In this document: piece by piece, positions 17,014 to 25,874 of the stretch | Position numbering within the stretch: position 1 is the first letter of the stretch | Layout of the letters: each line of letters begins with the position of its first letter | Position numbers and translations under genes: made by a program | NCBI GenBank assembly: GCA_019420465.1 | Contig: JAHZHB010000119.1 | Coordinates: 102,329-166,328, forward strand | Direction: 5' to 3' | DNA: 64,000 nucleotides | Source: Lachnospiraceae bacterium | Lineage (GTDB): Bacteria > Bacillota > Clostridia > Lachnospirales > Lachnospiraceae | The notes under the pieces: generated by a model | Databases searched by the model: none | The model's input: only the letters and a program-made list of their open reading frames with translations | What the model was told of the DNA's origin: nothing

Positions 17014-17111
17014 AACACTTCGCTTTGTGAACGGTAAAAAAGAACGTGAACGGTCTGGTTTTTAACGTGATTTGCAAAACATAAAAAATCAGCCCTGTAT
17101 ACTTTTTCAGA

Positions 17112-17162
17112 AAAAACAGTCTGTACTGACGAAACTTTATATCGTCAGTACAGACTGTTTTT
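17112..17162. terminator. Strong bidirectional terminator
   Basis: A 21-bp perfect stem (17112-17132 with 17142-17162) has A-run and T-run ends. On the minus strand it ends the transcript of the lysozyme-like and HipA-like genes. Confidence 0.92.
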
Positions 17163-17209
17163 GCAAATCCAGTACAGTATTTCATGCATCTTTTACCAGC
17201 GTATACTGC

Positions 17210-17884
17210 TTATTGAAATTTTTCCAGATATTTCAATGCCCGGTTATAACGTTCATTCTCTGACTGTGCCTTTGCCTCTTCCCCTTTCAGACCAAGCAGT
17301 GCAGCTGACCGTTCCAGATCGTAGGCAAACTCTACGGCACACTGGTGTACATCATGGGAAGTCCGCAGCGTTGTGTCCAGCCCCGGATACTTCTCCTTAA
17401 TCAGCGTAAGCATAGCATCCAGCTGGGCATGCAGATCACCGATACTCCGCCCGGAATCTATGGCTGTATCGTACAGCACCTCTTTCAGAGAATAATGCGT
17501 AAAACCGATAAGGCCATACCCGATCGCATCCTTTGTAAAATCCTCCCGTGACATTTCGCCCGTATCCACAGCATGCGTATAGGAACGGGATGCCTTGTCC
17601 TCCGGCTTGCACCTTTGCTTGATACAGGGGTAAACACCAGATTCCACATCCATATTCCCCAGCGCACCGCTGGCTCCTTCCGGCGTGTAGCCGGACCGGA
17701 TCAGATAGGTATAGACCGTCGGGGCGTAATTCTGACGGGTATGTGAACTGTTCAGGACACCTGCCAGCAGGATCAGAACTAAAAGCACCGGAACAGATAC
17801 CAGCACCTTCCCCAGTGTTGTCAGGGAATTCCAGAAACGCACAATCTTATAGCGTGATTTTGTTCTTTTTCTTTTTGTAGTCAT
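17210..17884 (-). CDS. Membrane-anchored phage-tail-lysozyme-like protein
   Basis: 224 residues. A basic cytoplasmic tail (MTTKRKRTKSRYK) precedes one membrane helix (VLVSVPVLLVLILLAGVL, about 28-45), then an extracellular domain resembling the phage tail lysozyme family: YLIRSGYTPEGASGALGNMDVESG with the likely catalytic Glu, and GYGLIGFTHYSLKEVLYDTA, the counterpart of the GYGLAQWT block. It likely cleaves or binds peptidoglycan at the outer face of the membrane. The partner gene lies 34 nt upstream on the same strand, and the pair ends at a strong terminator. No other phage genes are near, so it looks like a domesticated cellular enzyme. Confidence 0.72.
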   Translation of the reverse strand: MTTKRKRTKSRYKIVRFWNSLTTLGKVLVSVPVLLVLILLAGVLNSSHTRQNYAPTVYTYLIRSGYTPEGASGALGNMDVESGVYPCIKQRCKPEDKASRSYTHAVDTGEMSREDFTKDAIGYGLIGFTHYSLKEVLYDTAIDSGRSIGDLHAQLDAMLTLIKEKYPGLDTTLRTSHDVHQCAVEFAYDLERSAALLGLKGEEAKAQSENERYNRALKYLEKFQ

Positions 17885-17918
17885 AGATATATATTCTTTC
17901 TTGCATCTGTTTGCCGTT

Positions 17919-19037
17919 TTACTGTAAAACAGCGTTCAGCTTTTGGATTATCTGTCCAATCTCATAGAGAGCCTGACTGTTCACCACGGAAAAATCGATG
18001 GTCTTTTCTTTTCCCGCATATGCTTTCTCATACTCAGCCGCTTTTTGTTCATCCTTTTCCTTGTATCTGGCCATGCCGATATGAAAAGCAAAAGAACTGG
18101 CCTTATCCGGGTATGACGGATTTTTCTGCAATTCAAACCATTCCCGGTGATGCTGCAGATCATATGCAAAGTCGGACAATTTATCCAGAAAACACTTTGT
18201 CACCTCTGGATAATGCTCCTTTATGTATACCAGATTATGATGCAAAGCCACGGCACTGGCCTCCACCAGCACTCGCTCCTTCGCATCCGTTACAAACGCA
18301 TATTCCCCGTCTGTCACCTCCGCCCCACTGATGGAACGCAACAGCTCGTCAAATGCATGCTTATGCTGCACATAATGATCCGGGAACTGATAGTATGTAG
18401 AAAATTCATGATCGATCATCGGTGCCAGACCTATGATTTCCTCTCCACATCCTGCTTTGCTTCCTTCCTTATTTTCCCGACACAAAAAAGCCACATTTTC
18501 ATAATGATACTTCTGATCCCCCTTCAGAATTGACACAAGCACCTGCATGGCCAGTGCTTCTGCGATATCCGTATGCTGCTGAAAATAAGCCGAAGAAAAA
18601 ATATCGGTGAAATCATAAAACATCTCACAATAATTCACATACTGGTCAATATCTACCCGATCATCCGGATATTTCCGGAAAAATTCCAGAAGATTTAACA
18701 GATACTCTCCCTCGCCATTGACCAGGGGCACCGCCGTTCCATAATCGTAATATTTTCCAGCCTCTTTCTCATAACCATCACAGAAAGCCAGCTGATATAC
18801 CGGTGCCGGTTCAAAATACGCATTGATCACCGTTGACCAGAACACCTCTGCATAGGCAAACAGCGGTGTCGAAAACGGTTTGGACTTTGTCAGTGGTTTG
18901 AATATCCGCCCATCCGCAAATACCGGAAAATGCTTCTCTCCCCTGACAACTCCGACAGCTTCGGCAGTCAGGTTCGCTTTACGCGCATCATAAGTGTAAT
19001 GGGCGGTGGTGTAATTTATATTTGGATTTTGGCTCAT
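17919..19037 (-). CDS. Uncharacterised protein with HipA-kinase-like features
   Basis: 372 residues, no signal peptide. I do not recognise the family with certainty. Features reminiscent of the HipA Ser/Thr kinase fold are a possible ATP-site Lys in RIFKPLTKSKP (about 45-54), LKGDQKYHYENVAFL (about residue 170-184, like a catalytic loop with Asp, His and Asn) and GLAPMIDHEFST (about 203-214, like the HipA LAP-x-x-D metal motif). Spacing in the catalytic loop differs from canonical HipA (D-x-H-x-x-N). The rest is rich in aromatic residues. There is no HipB-type antitoxin gene; the operon partner is the lysozyme-like membrane protein. A good promoter lies at 19086-19114. Confidence 0.5.
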   Translation of the reverse strand: MSQNPNINYTTAHYTYDARKANLTAEAVGVVRGEKHFPVFADGRIFKPLTKSKPFSTPLFAYAEVFWSTVINAYFEPAPVYQLAFCDGYEKEAGKYYDYGTAVPLVNGEGEYLLNLLEFFRKYPDDRVDIDQYVNYCEMFYDFTDIFSSAYFQQHTDIAEALAMQVLVSILKGDQKYHYENVAFLCRENKEGSKAGCGEEIIGLAPMIDHEFSTYYQFPDHYVQHKHAFDELLRSISGAEVTDGEYAFVTDAKERVLVEASAVALHHNLVYIKEHYPEVTKCFLDKLSDFAYDLQHHREWFELQKNPSYPDKASSFAFHIGMARYKEKDEQKAAEYEKAYAGKEKTIDFSVVNSQALYEIGQIIQKLNAVLQ

Positions 19038-19085
19038 GTTACCTGCTTTCCTGCTGTGGATACAATAATTGCAATGGTTTTCATT

Positions 19086-19114
19086 TTTATATCATATACC
19101 AATAGTATTGTCAA
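19086..19114 (-). promoter_or_regulatory. Promoter of the HipA-like/lysozyme-like operon
   Basis: Minus strand TTGACA (complement of 19109-19114), 17-nt spacer, TATAAA (complement of 19086-19091). Confidence 0.75.
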
Positions 19115-19181
19115 TATATTTTATATTAACTCGTCTCATGTTAACGGGGCTGCAGACGGAAGTCCCGACAGCTTTTTATAC

Positions 19182-20576
19182 CTATGCCAGATGAAAAACG
19201 TCCAGCAACAAAAGCCATACAAGGCCATAATATGTCAAAACCGCCACCAGATCATTCACGGTTGTAATCAGAGGACCGGAAGCCACTGCAGGGTCTACCT
19301 TAATCTTATGAAAGAACATCGGAATTACTGTACCTACCAGGCTGGAAATAACCATAGCTGCCATCAGGGACAGCCCCACACAACCAGAAATCAGGAATGC
19401 ACTTCCAATCGCATTATGCTTCAGCACAAGGGCATACACACCAATGAATATAAAAGCCAGAATTCCCAGGAACATACCATTTGCAAATCCAACCTTCATC
19501 TCTTTAAAGATCAGATGCACCTTCTGGCTTCCGGTAAGATTCTCATCCATCAACACACGAATCGTTACGGCCAAAGACTGCGTACCCACATTTCCTGCCA
19601 TATCTAAGATCAGGGACTGGAAACACATGACAATAGGCAATACCGCAACAACCGTCTCAAAAACTCCCACCACAGAGGAAACCGCCATACCGAGAAATAA
19701 AAGAATGATCAGCCATGGCAGACGCTTTTTCATACTTTCTTTTGTCGTTTCGCTCAAATCCTCCTCGGCCGTCAGACCGGCCAGCTTGGCATAATCGTCA
19801 CCCATCTCATCGTCTACAACTTCCACGATATCCTGCGCAGTGATAACACCGAGAATCTGATGCTTCTCATTGACTACCGGAATGGAATCCTCGGCATAAT
19901 CCTTGATTCTTTCAATACAGTCTGCAATCTTTTCATGGTCTTTGACATACGGATAGGATGTACTGATGATATCCTCAAGAGGATCATTCTCTCTGGCAAT
20001 GATCAGATCTTTCAGATCGATCGCACCGTAAAAGATATCTTTCTGGTCGATCACATAAACTGTGGAAATATTGTCGTTTTCTCCGGCCTGCCGCACCAGC
20101 TCGTGCATCGCCATGCGGATTGACAGCGTATTATGGATCACAATAAAATTGTTCGTCATACAGCTGCCGATCTCATCATCGTCATACGACATGATCAGCC
20201 GGATATCCCGGCTCACCTCATCATCGAGCAGCTCCACCAGCTTTTTGCGCGTCACATCGTCCATCTCGTCCAGGACATCCGCCGCCTCGTCAGCATCCAT
20301 ATAGGACAGGATCTTTGCTTCCTTCTCCGGAGAGATCTCTTTAAAATACTCCTCCGGATCATCAATATAGGAAAATATTTCCGCCAGATGCTGTGCACCA
20401 AGGATCGGGTACAGCCGCTTTCTCTCGGCAGACGTCAGCTTTTGCAGCGCATCGGCAATATCGTTTTCATGGAAATCCATGACCCGGTCAAGCAGCTCTT
20501 CTTCATCTTGTATGGACCGGATAATGTGCAGCAGTTCTTTTACATAATCTGGATTTTTTCTTGTCTCTGTTGCCAT
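19182..20576 (-). CDS. mgtE: Magnesium transporter MgtE
   Basis: 464 residues from the chosen start MATETRKNPD, which has AGGAGGAGG just upstream; the frame extends 20 codons further without a site. Order of domains: N-terminal superhelical MgtE-N domain (about 10-120), two CBS domains (about 125-250; IPVVNEKHQILGVITAQDI), then five membrane helices. The pore signature GNVGTQSLAVTIR (about 330-342) is present. MgtE dimers conduct Mg2+ inward and are gated by Mg2+ binding to the cytoplasmic domains. The leader shows no M-box riboswitch. Confidence 0.95.
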   Translation of the reverse strand: MATETRKNPDYVKELLHIIRSIQDEEELLDRVMDFHENDIADALQKLTSAERKRLYPILGAQHLAEIFSYIDDPEEYFKEISPEKEAKILSYMDADEAADVLDEMDDVTRKKLVELLDDEVSRDIRLIMSYDDDEIGSCMTNNFIVIHNTLSIRMAMHELVRQAGENDNISTVYVIDQKDIFYGAIDLKDLIIARENDPLEDIISTSYPYVKDHEKIADCIERIKDYAEDSIPVVNEKHQILGVITAQDIVEVVDDEMGDDYAKLAGLTAEEDLSETTKESMKKRLPWLIILLFLGMAVSSVVGVFETVVAVLPIVMCFQSLILDMAGNVGTQSLAVTIRVLMDENLTGSQKVHLIFKEMKVGFANGMFLGILAFIFIGVYALVLKHNAIGSAFLISGCVGLSLMAAMVISSLVGTVIPMFFHKIKVDPAVASGPLITTVNDLVAVLTYYGLVWLLLLDVFHLA

Positions 20577-20668
20577 ATCGTATCCTCCTCCTGCCTGAAG
20601 GCATTTTAATTTTTGTTCTGTATACATCCAAAACACGTGTATATAAAACGCAGATTTTATCGTTTCCG

Positions 20669-20697
20669 ATTATATTTCCGGTTTTTTTTACTGTCAA
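20669..20697 (-). promoter_or_regulatory. Promoter of mgtE
   Basis: Minus strand TTGACA (complement of 20692-20697), 17-nt spacer, TATAAT (complement of 20669-20674): a perfect consensus promoter. Confidence 0.82.
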
Positions 20698-20802
20698 CTG
20701 CTGCCCGGTCATTTTTCAGCATTAAATCAACAAAATCCCACACAATCAGAATCTCACACAGGTAACGCGTTTCTCCTGGTCAGGTACGGACAGACCTTCT
20801 GT

Positions 20803-20850
20803 CAAAACTGGTTCACTGGACCAATGATTGATATACACGGCAACAAAAAA
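20803..20850 (-). repeat. Post-terminator element, copy B
   Basis: Minus strand after the nifU terminator: GTTGCCGTGTATATCAATC, then ATTGGTCCAGTGAACCAG. The palindrome has one changed base on its distal half. Confidence 0.8.
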
Positions 20851-20892
20851 AGACAGACGGTGCTTCCGAAAAGGAAACGCACCGCTGTCTTT
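20844..20892 (-). terminator. Terminator of the nifS-nifU unit
   Basis: AAAGACAG-CGGTGC and GCACCG-CTGTCTTT arms (20885-20892 with 20849-20856 at the outside) are followed on the minus strand by TTTTTTTG. Confidence 0.85.
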
Positions 20893-20920
20893 CCCAGTCC
20901 TGCATCATGCAGTATCTGTA

Positions 20921-21310
20921 TTATTCCGGCATTTTCTCGCCTTTGCGTTTGTAGTAATCCTCTACTGCCGCCTTTACTGCCTCCTCAGCCAGTACAGAGC
21001 AGTGGATCTTGTGTGTCGGCAGACCGTCGAGAGCCTCTACAACAGCCTTGTTGGACAGTTCCAGAGCTTCCTTAATGGATTTGCCCTTGATCATCTCTGT
21101 AGCCATAGAGCTTGTTGCGATGGCGGAACCACAGCCAAACGTATTAAACTTTACGTCTGTGATGATCTCGTTTTCATCGACCTTGATATACATTCTCATG
21201 ATATCGCCACATTTGGCATTGCCTACCTCACCGATACCATCGGCATCATCGATCTTACCTACATTTCTCGGATGCTGAAAATGATCCATTACTTTTTCGC
21301 TGTATAACAT
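20921..21310 (-). CDS. nifU: Fe-S cluster assembly scaffold, NifU/IscU N-terminal type
   Basis: 129 residues, one domain. The three cluster-binding Cys are visible: NAKCGD (Cys34), TFGCGSA (Cys60) and KIHCSV (Cys104). It receives sulfur from the cysteine desulfurase encoded just upstream (13-nt gap) and iron to build a transient [2Fe-2S] cluster for transfer to apoproteins. The NifS-NifU pair without other isc genes is the usual minimal arrangement in Clostridia. GGAGG precedes the start. Confidence 0.95.
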   Translation of the reverse strand: MLYSEKVMDHFQHPRNVGKIDDADGIGEVGNAKCGDIMRMYIKVDENEIITDVKFNTFGCGSAIATSSMATEMIKGKSIKEALELSNKAVVEALDGLPTHKIHCSVLAEEAVKAAVEDYYKRKGEKMPE

Positions 21311-21323
21311 TGTATTTTCCTCC

Positions 21324-22514
21324 TTAAATCAGATGCGGTCTCTCACCTTTTTGCAGCTCATCCCATACCGGGGAGATCTCTCTTAAGTAAGATACGACCT
21401 CTTTGACATTCTGTACGATATAATCCATCTCTTCCATCGTGTTTTCTGCACCGATCGACAGTCTGAGAGAACCATGGGCTACCTCATGCGGCAGGCCAAG
21501 GGCCAGAAGCACATGGCTCGGATCCAGGGAACCGGATGTGCAGGCAGATCCGGAAGAAGCACCGATTCCTCTGGCATCCAGAAGAAGCAGCATGGACTCA
21601 CCCTCAATACCTTCAAAGCAGAAATTGACAGTACCGGGAATACGTGTCTCTCTGTTACCATTCAGATGGCTGTGTTCGATCTGGGACAGTCCCTCGATCA
21701 GGCGGTCTCTTAAAGATGCGATATACGGATTGTCCTTTTCTCTGCTTTCGCAGACAGCCTGGAAAGCAACAGCCATACCGGCGATCGCCGGAAGATTCTC
21801 TGTACCGGCACGCTTACCACGTTCCTGGGCACCGCCCTCGATCAGGTTGGTCAGCTGGATACCCTTGCGGCAGTACAGCACGCCCACACCTCTCGGTCCG
21901 TAGAATTTATGTGCGGATAAAGCCAGGAAATCAATATTTTCCTTAACAACATCGATATCCAGACGACCGGCAGCCTGTACAGCATCTGTATGGAACAGGA
22001 TACCCTTTTCACGGCACAGCGCACCGATCTCGGCGATCGGCTGGATCGTACCGATCTCATTGTTGGCATACATCACAGATACACAGACCGTATCCTCACG
22101 GATCGCTGCCTTCAGATCCTCCAGACGTACGATACCATCTTCATGTACCGGAAGAAGAGTCACTTCGAAGCCCTCTTTTTCCAGACGTTTCAGACTGTGC
22201 AATACGGCATGATGTTCAAAAGCCGTGGAAATGATATGCATTTTTCCTTTTTTCTTACCGATCATGGCAGCTGTTAAAAGTGCCTGATTGTCAGCCTCGC
22301 TGCCCCCGGATGTAAAGTAGATCTCTTCCGGCTTTGCATGCAGATATTTTGCCATGATCTCACGGCTCTGCCACAGCTTTTCAGCTGCTTTCTGTCCTAC
22401 TGTATGCAGGCTGGACGGATTACCGTAATAGTTCTCCATGCAATCGTTCATCGCTTCTCTTGCCGCAGGGCTTGTGGCTGTTGTCGCCGCATGATCTGCA
22501 TATATATAATTCAT
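21324..22514 (-). CDS. nifS: Cysteine desulfurase, NifS/IscS type
   Basis: 396 residues. It takes sulfur from cysteine, giving alanine and a persulfide for NifU. PLP-binding Lys is in LSAHKFYGPRGVG (about residue 203); the sulfur-accepting Cys is in SSGSACTSGSLDPSH (about 325). YADHAATTATSPAAREAM at the N-terminus and ENLPAIAGMAVAF are also typical. GGAGG precedes the ATG. A possible promoter (TTGACG-17-TAGTTT on the minus strand, complement of 22569-22597) lies between it and the upstream lysR. Confidence 0.95.
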   Translation of the reverse strand: MNYIYADHAATTATSPAAREAMNDCMENYYGNPSSLHTVGQKAAEKLWQSREIMAKYLHAKPEEIYFTSGGSEADNQALLTAAMIGKKKGKMHIISTAFEHHAVLHSLKRLEKEGFEVTLLPVHEDGIVRLEDLKAAIREDTVCVSVMYANNEIGTIQPIAEIGALCREKGILFHTDAVQAAGRLDIDVVKENIDFLALSAHKFYGPRGVGVLYCRKGIQLTNLIEGGAQERGKRAGTENLPAIAGMAVAFQAVCESREKDNPYIASLRDRLIEGLSQIEHSHLNGNRETRIPGTVNFCFEGIEGESMLLLLDARGIGASSGSACTSGSLDPSHVLLALGLPHEVAHGSLRLSIGAENTMEEMDYIVQNVKEVVSYLREISPVWDELQKGERPHLI

Positions 22515-22608
22515 TGTGTTCCTCCTTGTATTTTTAATTTCCAGTTTTCCTATATGTTCACTAGGATTAAACTACCACTTTTTTTCGCCGCCGTCAATAG
22601 AAAATCGT

Positions 22609-23514
22609 CTATTTTCTACCCGTCTGTGTATGATTTTCCAAACAATCCTTTACATGCGCCAAAAAGCGTTCTGCCAGTGCCGGAAGTTCTTTCTGCTTGT
22701 CCCAGACCAGCTTGTAATCTACAGTTTTGACGGGATCTACGATCTCTTTTTCTACGATACCTGCAGGCGTGTACTCATTGTCCACCTTGGGGAAAATGGC
22801 AATTCCCACGGACCGTCTGGTCAGCTCTCTGGCATTTAAAAAGCTGCTCATTTCGCAGACAATATCCAGCTCATGGTCAAAGCCTTCAAACCAGGATTCG
22901 ATTTCCCGTACTCTGGATTTACGCGAAGGGATCAGAAGTGATTCCTTTACCAGCAGTTTCAGAGGAATCGTATTGCCGGGAAGCTCTGCCAGCGGATGAT
23001 GCTCCGGAATCATGGCGACCCAGGGCATGATCTCTACAGGGATACTGTCCAGCCGCTCATGATCAAAGGGTTCCGCGATCAGCGCCAGATCCAGAAGGCC
23101 TTTCTCCATACGCTCCACAACGTCATCTGTGCTGCCGTTCCACAGTTCATAATGTACCTGTGGATACAGTGTTGTAAAAGAGGAGATCCACTGTGCCAGA
23201 AGGCTCGGTCCGCGTCCTTCTACTGTACCGATATACAGTGTGCCTCCGGTGCCGTTTTTTAATTCGCTGACCTCCTCTTTGGTCTTGTCCACCATGGAGA
23301 GGATCTCTTCGCCGCGATTACGTAAAAGAATGCCTTCTTCTGTGAGCTTTAAGCGTTTTTTTGAGCGGTCAAAAAGCTCTACCCCCAGCTCTTCTTCGAG
23401 CTGGCGCATCTGTCGGCTGAGTGGTGGCTGGGCCATATGCAGATTTTCTGCCGCTCTGGTGATATTGCATTCTTTTGCCACTTCCAGAAAGTACTGGATC
23501 GTGCGGATATCCAT
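22609..23514 (-). CDS. LysR-family transcriptional regulator
   Basis: 301 residues. The N-terminal winged helix-turn-helix (residues 1-60) reads IQYFLEVAKECNITRAAENL and QPPLSRQMRQLEEELGVELF; the C-terminal part is a periplasmic-binding-fold effector domain (from about 90). It lies directly upstream of nifS on the same strand with a 94-nt gap, so regulation of nifS-nifU is possible, but LysR proteins usually control divergent genes and there is none adjacent. GGAGG-TAGCGT precedes the start. The effector is unknown. Confidence 0.9.
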   Translation of the reverse strand: MDIRTIQYFLEVAKECNITRAAENLHMAQPPLSRQMRQLEEELGVELFDRSKKRLKLTEEGILLRNRGEEILSMVDKTKEEVSELKNGTGGTLYIGTVEGRGPSLLAQWISSFTTLYPQVHYELWNGSTDDVVERMEKGLLDLALIAEPFDHERLDSIPVEIMPWVAMIPEHHPLAELPGNTIPLKLLVKESLLIPSRKSRVREIESWFEGFDHELDIVCEMSSFLNARELTRRSVGIAIFPKVDNEYTPAGIVEKEIVDPVKTVDYKLVWDKQKELPALAERFLAHVKDCLENHTQTGRK

Positions 23515-23683
23515 ACGCTACCTCCGTTTCATACCAAAAAAGTATCATTACTATAATAATATATGTATTTTTTATTTTAATTTCAATATGTTATAGTGGT
23601 TTTATTGAAAAAGCTTTGTATGCGGCAGGTTTCTCTATCCTATATTCTTCCCCCTGCCGCATTTCTATAAATTTGATTTTTAC

Positions 23684-23724
23684 AAACGGAAGCTTCCTTT
23701 GTCCATCCGGAGCTTCCGTTTTTC
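23684..23724 (+). terminator. Intergenic terminator-like hairpin
   Basis: AAACGGAAGCT (23684-23694) and AGCTTCCGTTT (23711-23721) with T-run on the plus strand and a weaker T/A tract on the minus strand. It separates the HAD gene from the lysR promoter. Nothing else is visible in 23515-23804. Confidence 0.65.
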
Positions 23725-23804
23725 TGTTATCCTGCGTTTGGCAGCGTCCGACATGGTCTGCTTTTCCAATCGCATGATCTGTTATGTATCCGTTTCATGA
23801 ATTT

Positions 23805-24428
<624 letters not shown>

Positions 24429-24452
24429 GTGTTCTCCTTGGTGGGACGCTCA

Positions 24453-24658
24453 GGCGACGCGGCTTACCTGCGGACTGTGTCCTTTGCAGGGAAAACCGGG
24501 TGCAACGCAGGAAAAAGCTAAGTGCTAACTGCAACTAAGCCGCTCAGGAATGCCTTCGCGGCTAAGTTTTCGTAAGCACTGGATCTTTTTTCTGCTAAGG
24601 GCGCACCCTGAAAGGTTTTCCCTGCAAAGGACACAGTCCGCAGGTAAGCCGCGTCGCC
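24453..24658. repeat. Giant inverted repeat with 45-bp perfect arms
   Basis: 24453-24497 and 24614-24658 are perfect reverse complements over 45 bp. Inward, GGGTGC/GCACCC and a GCAG-poly(A)/poly(T)-CTGC stretch continue the pairing, and the apex holds another hairpin (AACTAAGCCGC with GCGGCTAAGTT, about 24532-24570). The whole region folds into one long cruciform or RNA hairpin. It has no ORF of its own and lies between two genes of the same direction. Similar in design to the element at 5559-5688 but unrelated in sequence. Confidence 0.92.
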
Positions 24659-24698
24659 CTCGCTGTGTATTGGTTGCTTTTAGTTTGTTTGTGGCTCG

Positions 24699-25574
24699 CT
24701 ACTGTAAGGGATTGCTGGCTTTTTTGGGGACGGCGAAGTCGGGGTGTTCGCCCTGCCAGGTTTCCTGGGGCATACAGCTTAGCATCCACATGTCTTCTGT
24801 ACTGATTTCAAAGTCAAAGACATTTGCATTATCCAGCATGTGTTCCATGGTGCTGGCTTTGGGTATCGGCATGATGCCTTTCTGCAGTAAAAAGCGCATT
24901 GCGATCTGGGAAAATGTTTTGCCGTATTTTTCGGCCATTTTGTTTATGATCACATTGTCGTTCATGCGGCCACGGCCGAGTGGTCCCCAGGCCTGTACGA
25001 GGATACCCTGTTTCTGGCAGTATTCACGGGCCAGTTCCTGGGAATAGCCTACATGCAGCTCCAGCTGGTCCACTTCCGGTTCTTCTGTGGCATCATCTTT
25101 GATATTTTCCAGATGATGTGGAAGGAAATTGCTCATACCGATATGGCGGATTTTGCCTTCTTTTTTCAGCTCCTCGAGCGCTTTCCAGGATGCTTTGTCT
25201 TTTTCTTTCCAGTCCGGATCGTCCTCGGAGGCTTTGGGCCAGTGCAGCATATAAAAGTCCAGATATTCGGTTTCCAGACGTTCCAGAGTCCGATTGAAAG
25301 CAGCTTTTGTCTCTTCATAGCCGAGTTCATCGTACCAGGCTTTTGACGCGATCTGTACTTCCTGACGGGAAATACCGCTTTCTTTCAGGGCTTTTGCCAG
25401 ATCTCGTTCTGTTTCATACAGGGATGCCGTATCAAAATACCGGTATCCGGCATCGATCGCGGTCTTTATGATCGTTACGTAATCCTGTTTGCGGGGATTG
25501 TAGCAGCCAAAGCCGATCTTCGGGACTCTGGTGCCGTCTTTTAATTCATAATATTCTCTGATCAGTTCCTGCAT
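24699..25574 (-). CDS. Aldo/keto reductase
   Basis: 291 residues, single-domain TIM barrel. Catalytic tetrad seen: Asp and Tyr in FDTASLYETE (about residues 47-55), Lys in IASKAWYDE (about 78) and His in YMLHWPKA (about 111). NADP-site signals IPIPKAST are near the C-terminus. Members reduce aldehydes and ketones with NADPH; substrate is unknown. It resembles the AKR5-type diketogluconate/methylglyoxal reductases of Firmicutes. GGAGGCAAAAACC precedes the start. The upstream region has a cluster of CGAGTTA repeats that look like a regulator site. Confidence 0.92.
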   Translation of the reverse strand: MQELIREYYELKDGTRVPKIGFGCYNPRKQDYVTIIKTAIDAGYRYFDTASLYETERDLAKALKESGISRQEVQIASKAWYDELGYEETKAAFNRTLERLETEYLDFYMLHWPKASEDDPDWKEKDKASWKALEELKKEGKIRHIGMSNFLPHHLENIKDDATEEPEVDQLELHVGYSQELAREYCQKQGILVQAWGPLGRGRMNDNVIINKMAEKYGKTFSQIAMRFLLQKGIMPIPKASTMEHMLDNANVFDFEISTEDMWMLSCMPQETWQGEHPDFAVPKKASNPLQ

Positions 25575-25683
25575 GGTTTTTGCCTCCTTATATTTATCAA
25601 TATGACATGCTTCACCAAGCCTAGAGTTTGTTGTGCGCTTTTACCACTCCTATTTTTTCAATTCAATTATAAAATAATTCATT

Positions 25684-25746
25684 TTAACTCATTTGTCGAG
25701 TTAATTTATTTTTCCAGCTCGTTATTTCGAGTTAAAATCGAGTTAG
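25684..25746. promoter_or_regulatory. Cluster of TTAACTC/GAGTTAA operator-like repeats
   Basis: TTAACTC (25684-25690) and GAGTTAA (25698-25704) form one dyad; CTCG (25718-25721) with CGAGTTAA (25728-25735), and CGAGTTAG (25739-25746) follow. A TATAAT box for the aldo/keto reductase is just downstream on the minus strand. The binding regulator is unknown. The rest of the 25575-25874 gap holds only this and the kdgK terminator. Confidence 0.5.
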
Positions 25747-25775
25747 CACTTCATATAACTCTATTTAACACCCGG

Positions 25776-25828
25776 CAAAAAACAGCTGCCCCGTCTATTT
25801 TTCCATAAACCGGAACAGCTGCTCTTTG
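25776..25828 (-). terminator. Terminator after kdgK
   Basis: GAGCAGCTGTTCCG and CGGGGCAGCTGTTTT pair with G-U allowances; the T-run follows on the minus strand. Confidence 0.7.
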
Positions 25829-25874
25829 TCTAATATATGAATATCTATTTCAGGGAGAGAATCCGACTTTTGGT

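Noticed and set aside
17210..17884. Prophage
   Set aside because: The lysozyme-like domain is phage-tail related, but there are no structural, integrase or packaging genes nearby and the protein is membrane-anchored.
20577..20668. M-box magnesium riboswitch upstream of mgtE
   Set aside because: The transcript leader from the consensus promoter is under 100 nt and lacks the M-box conserved segments.
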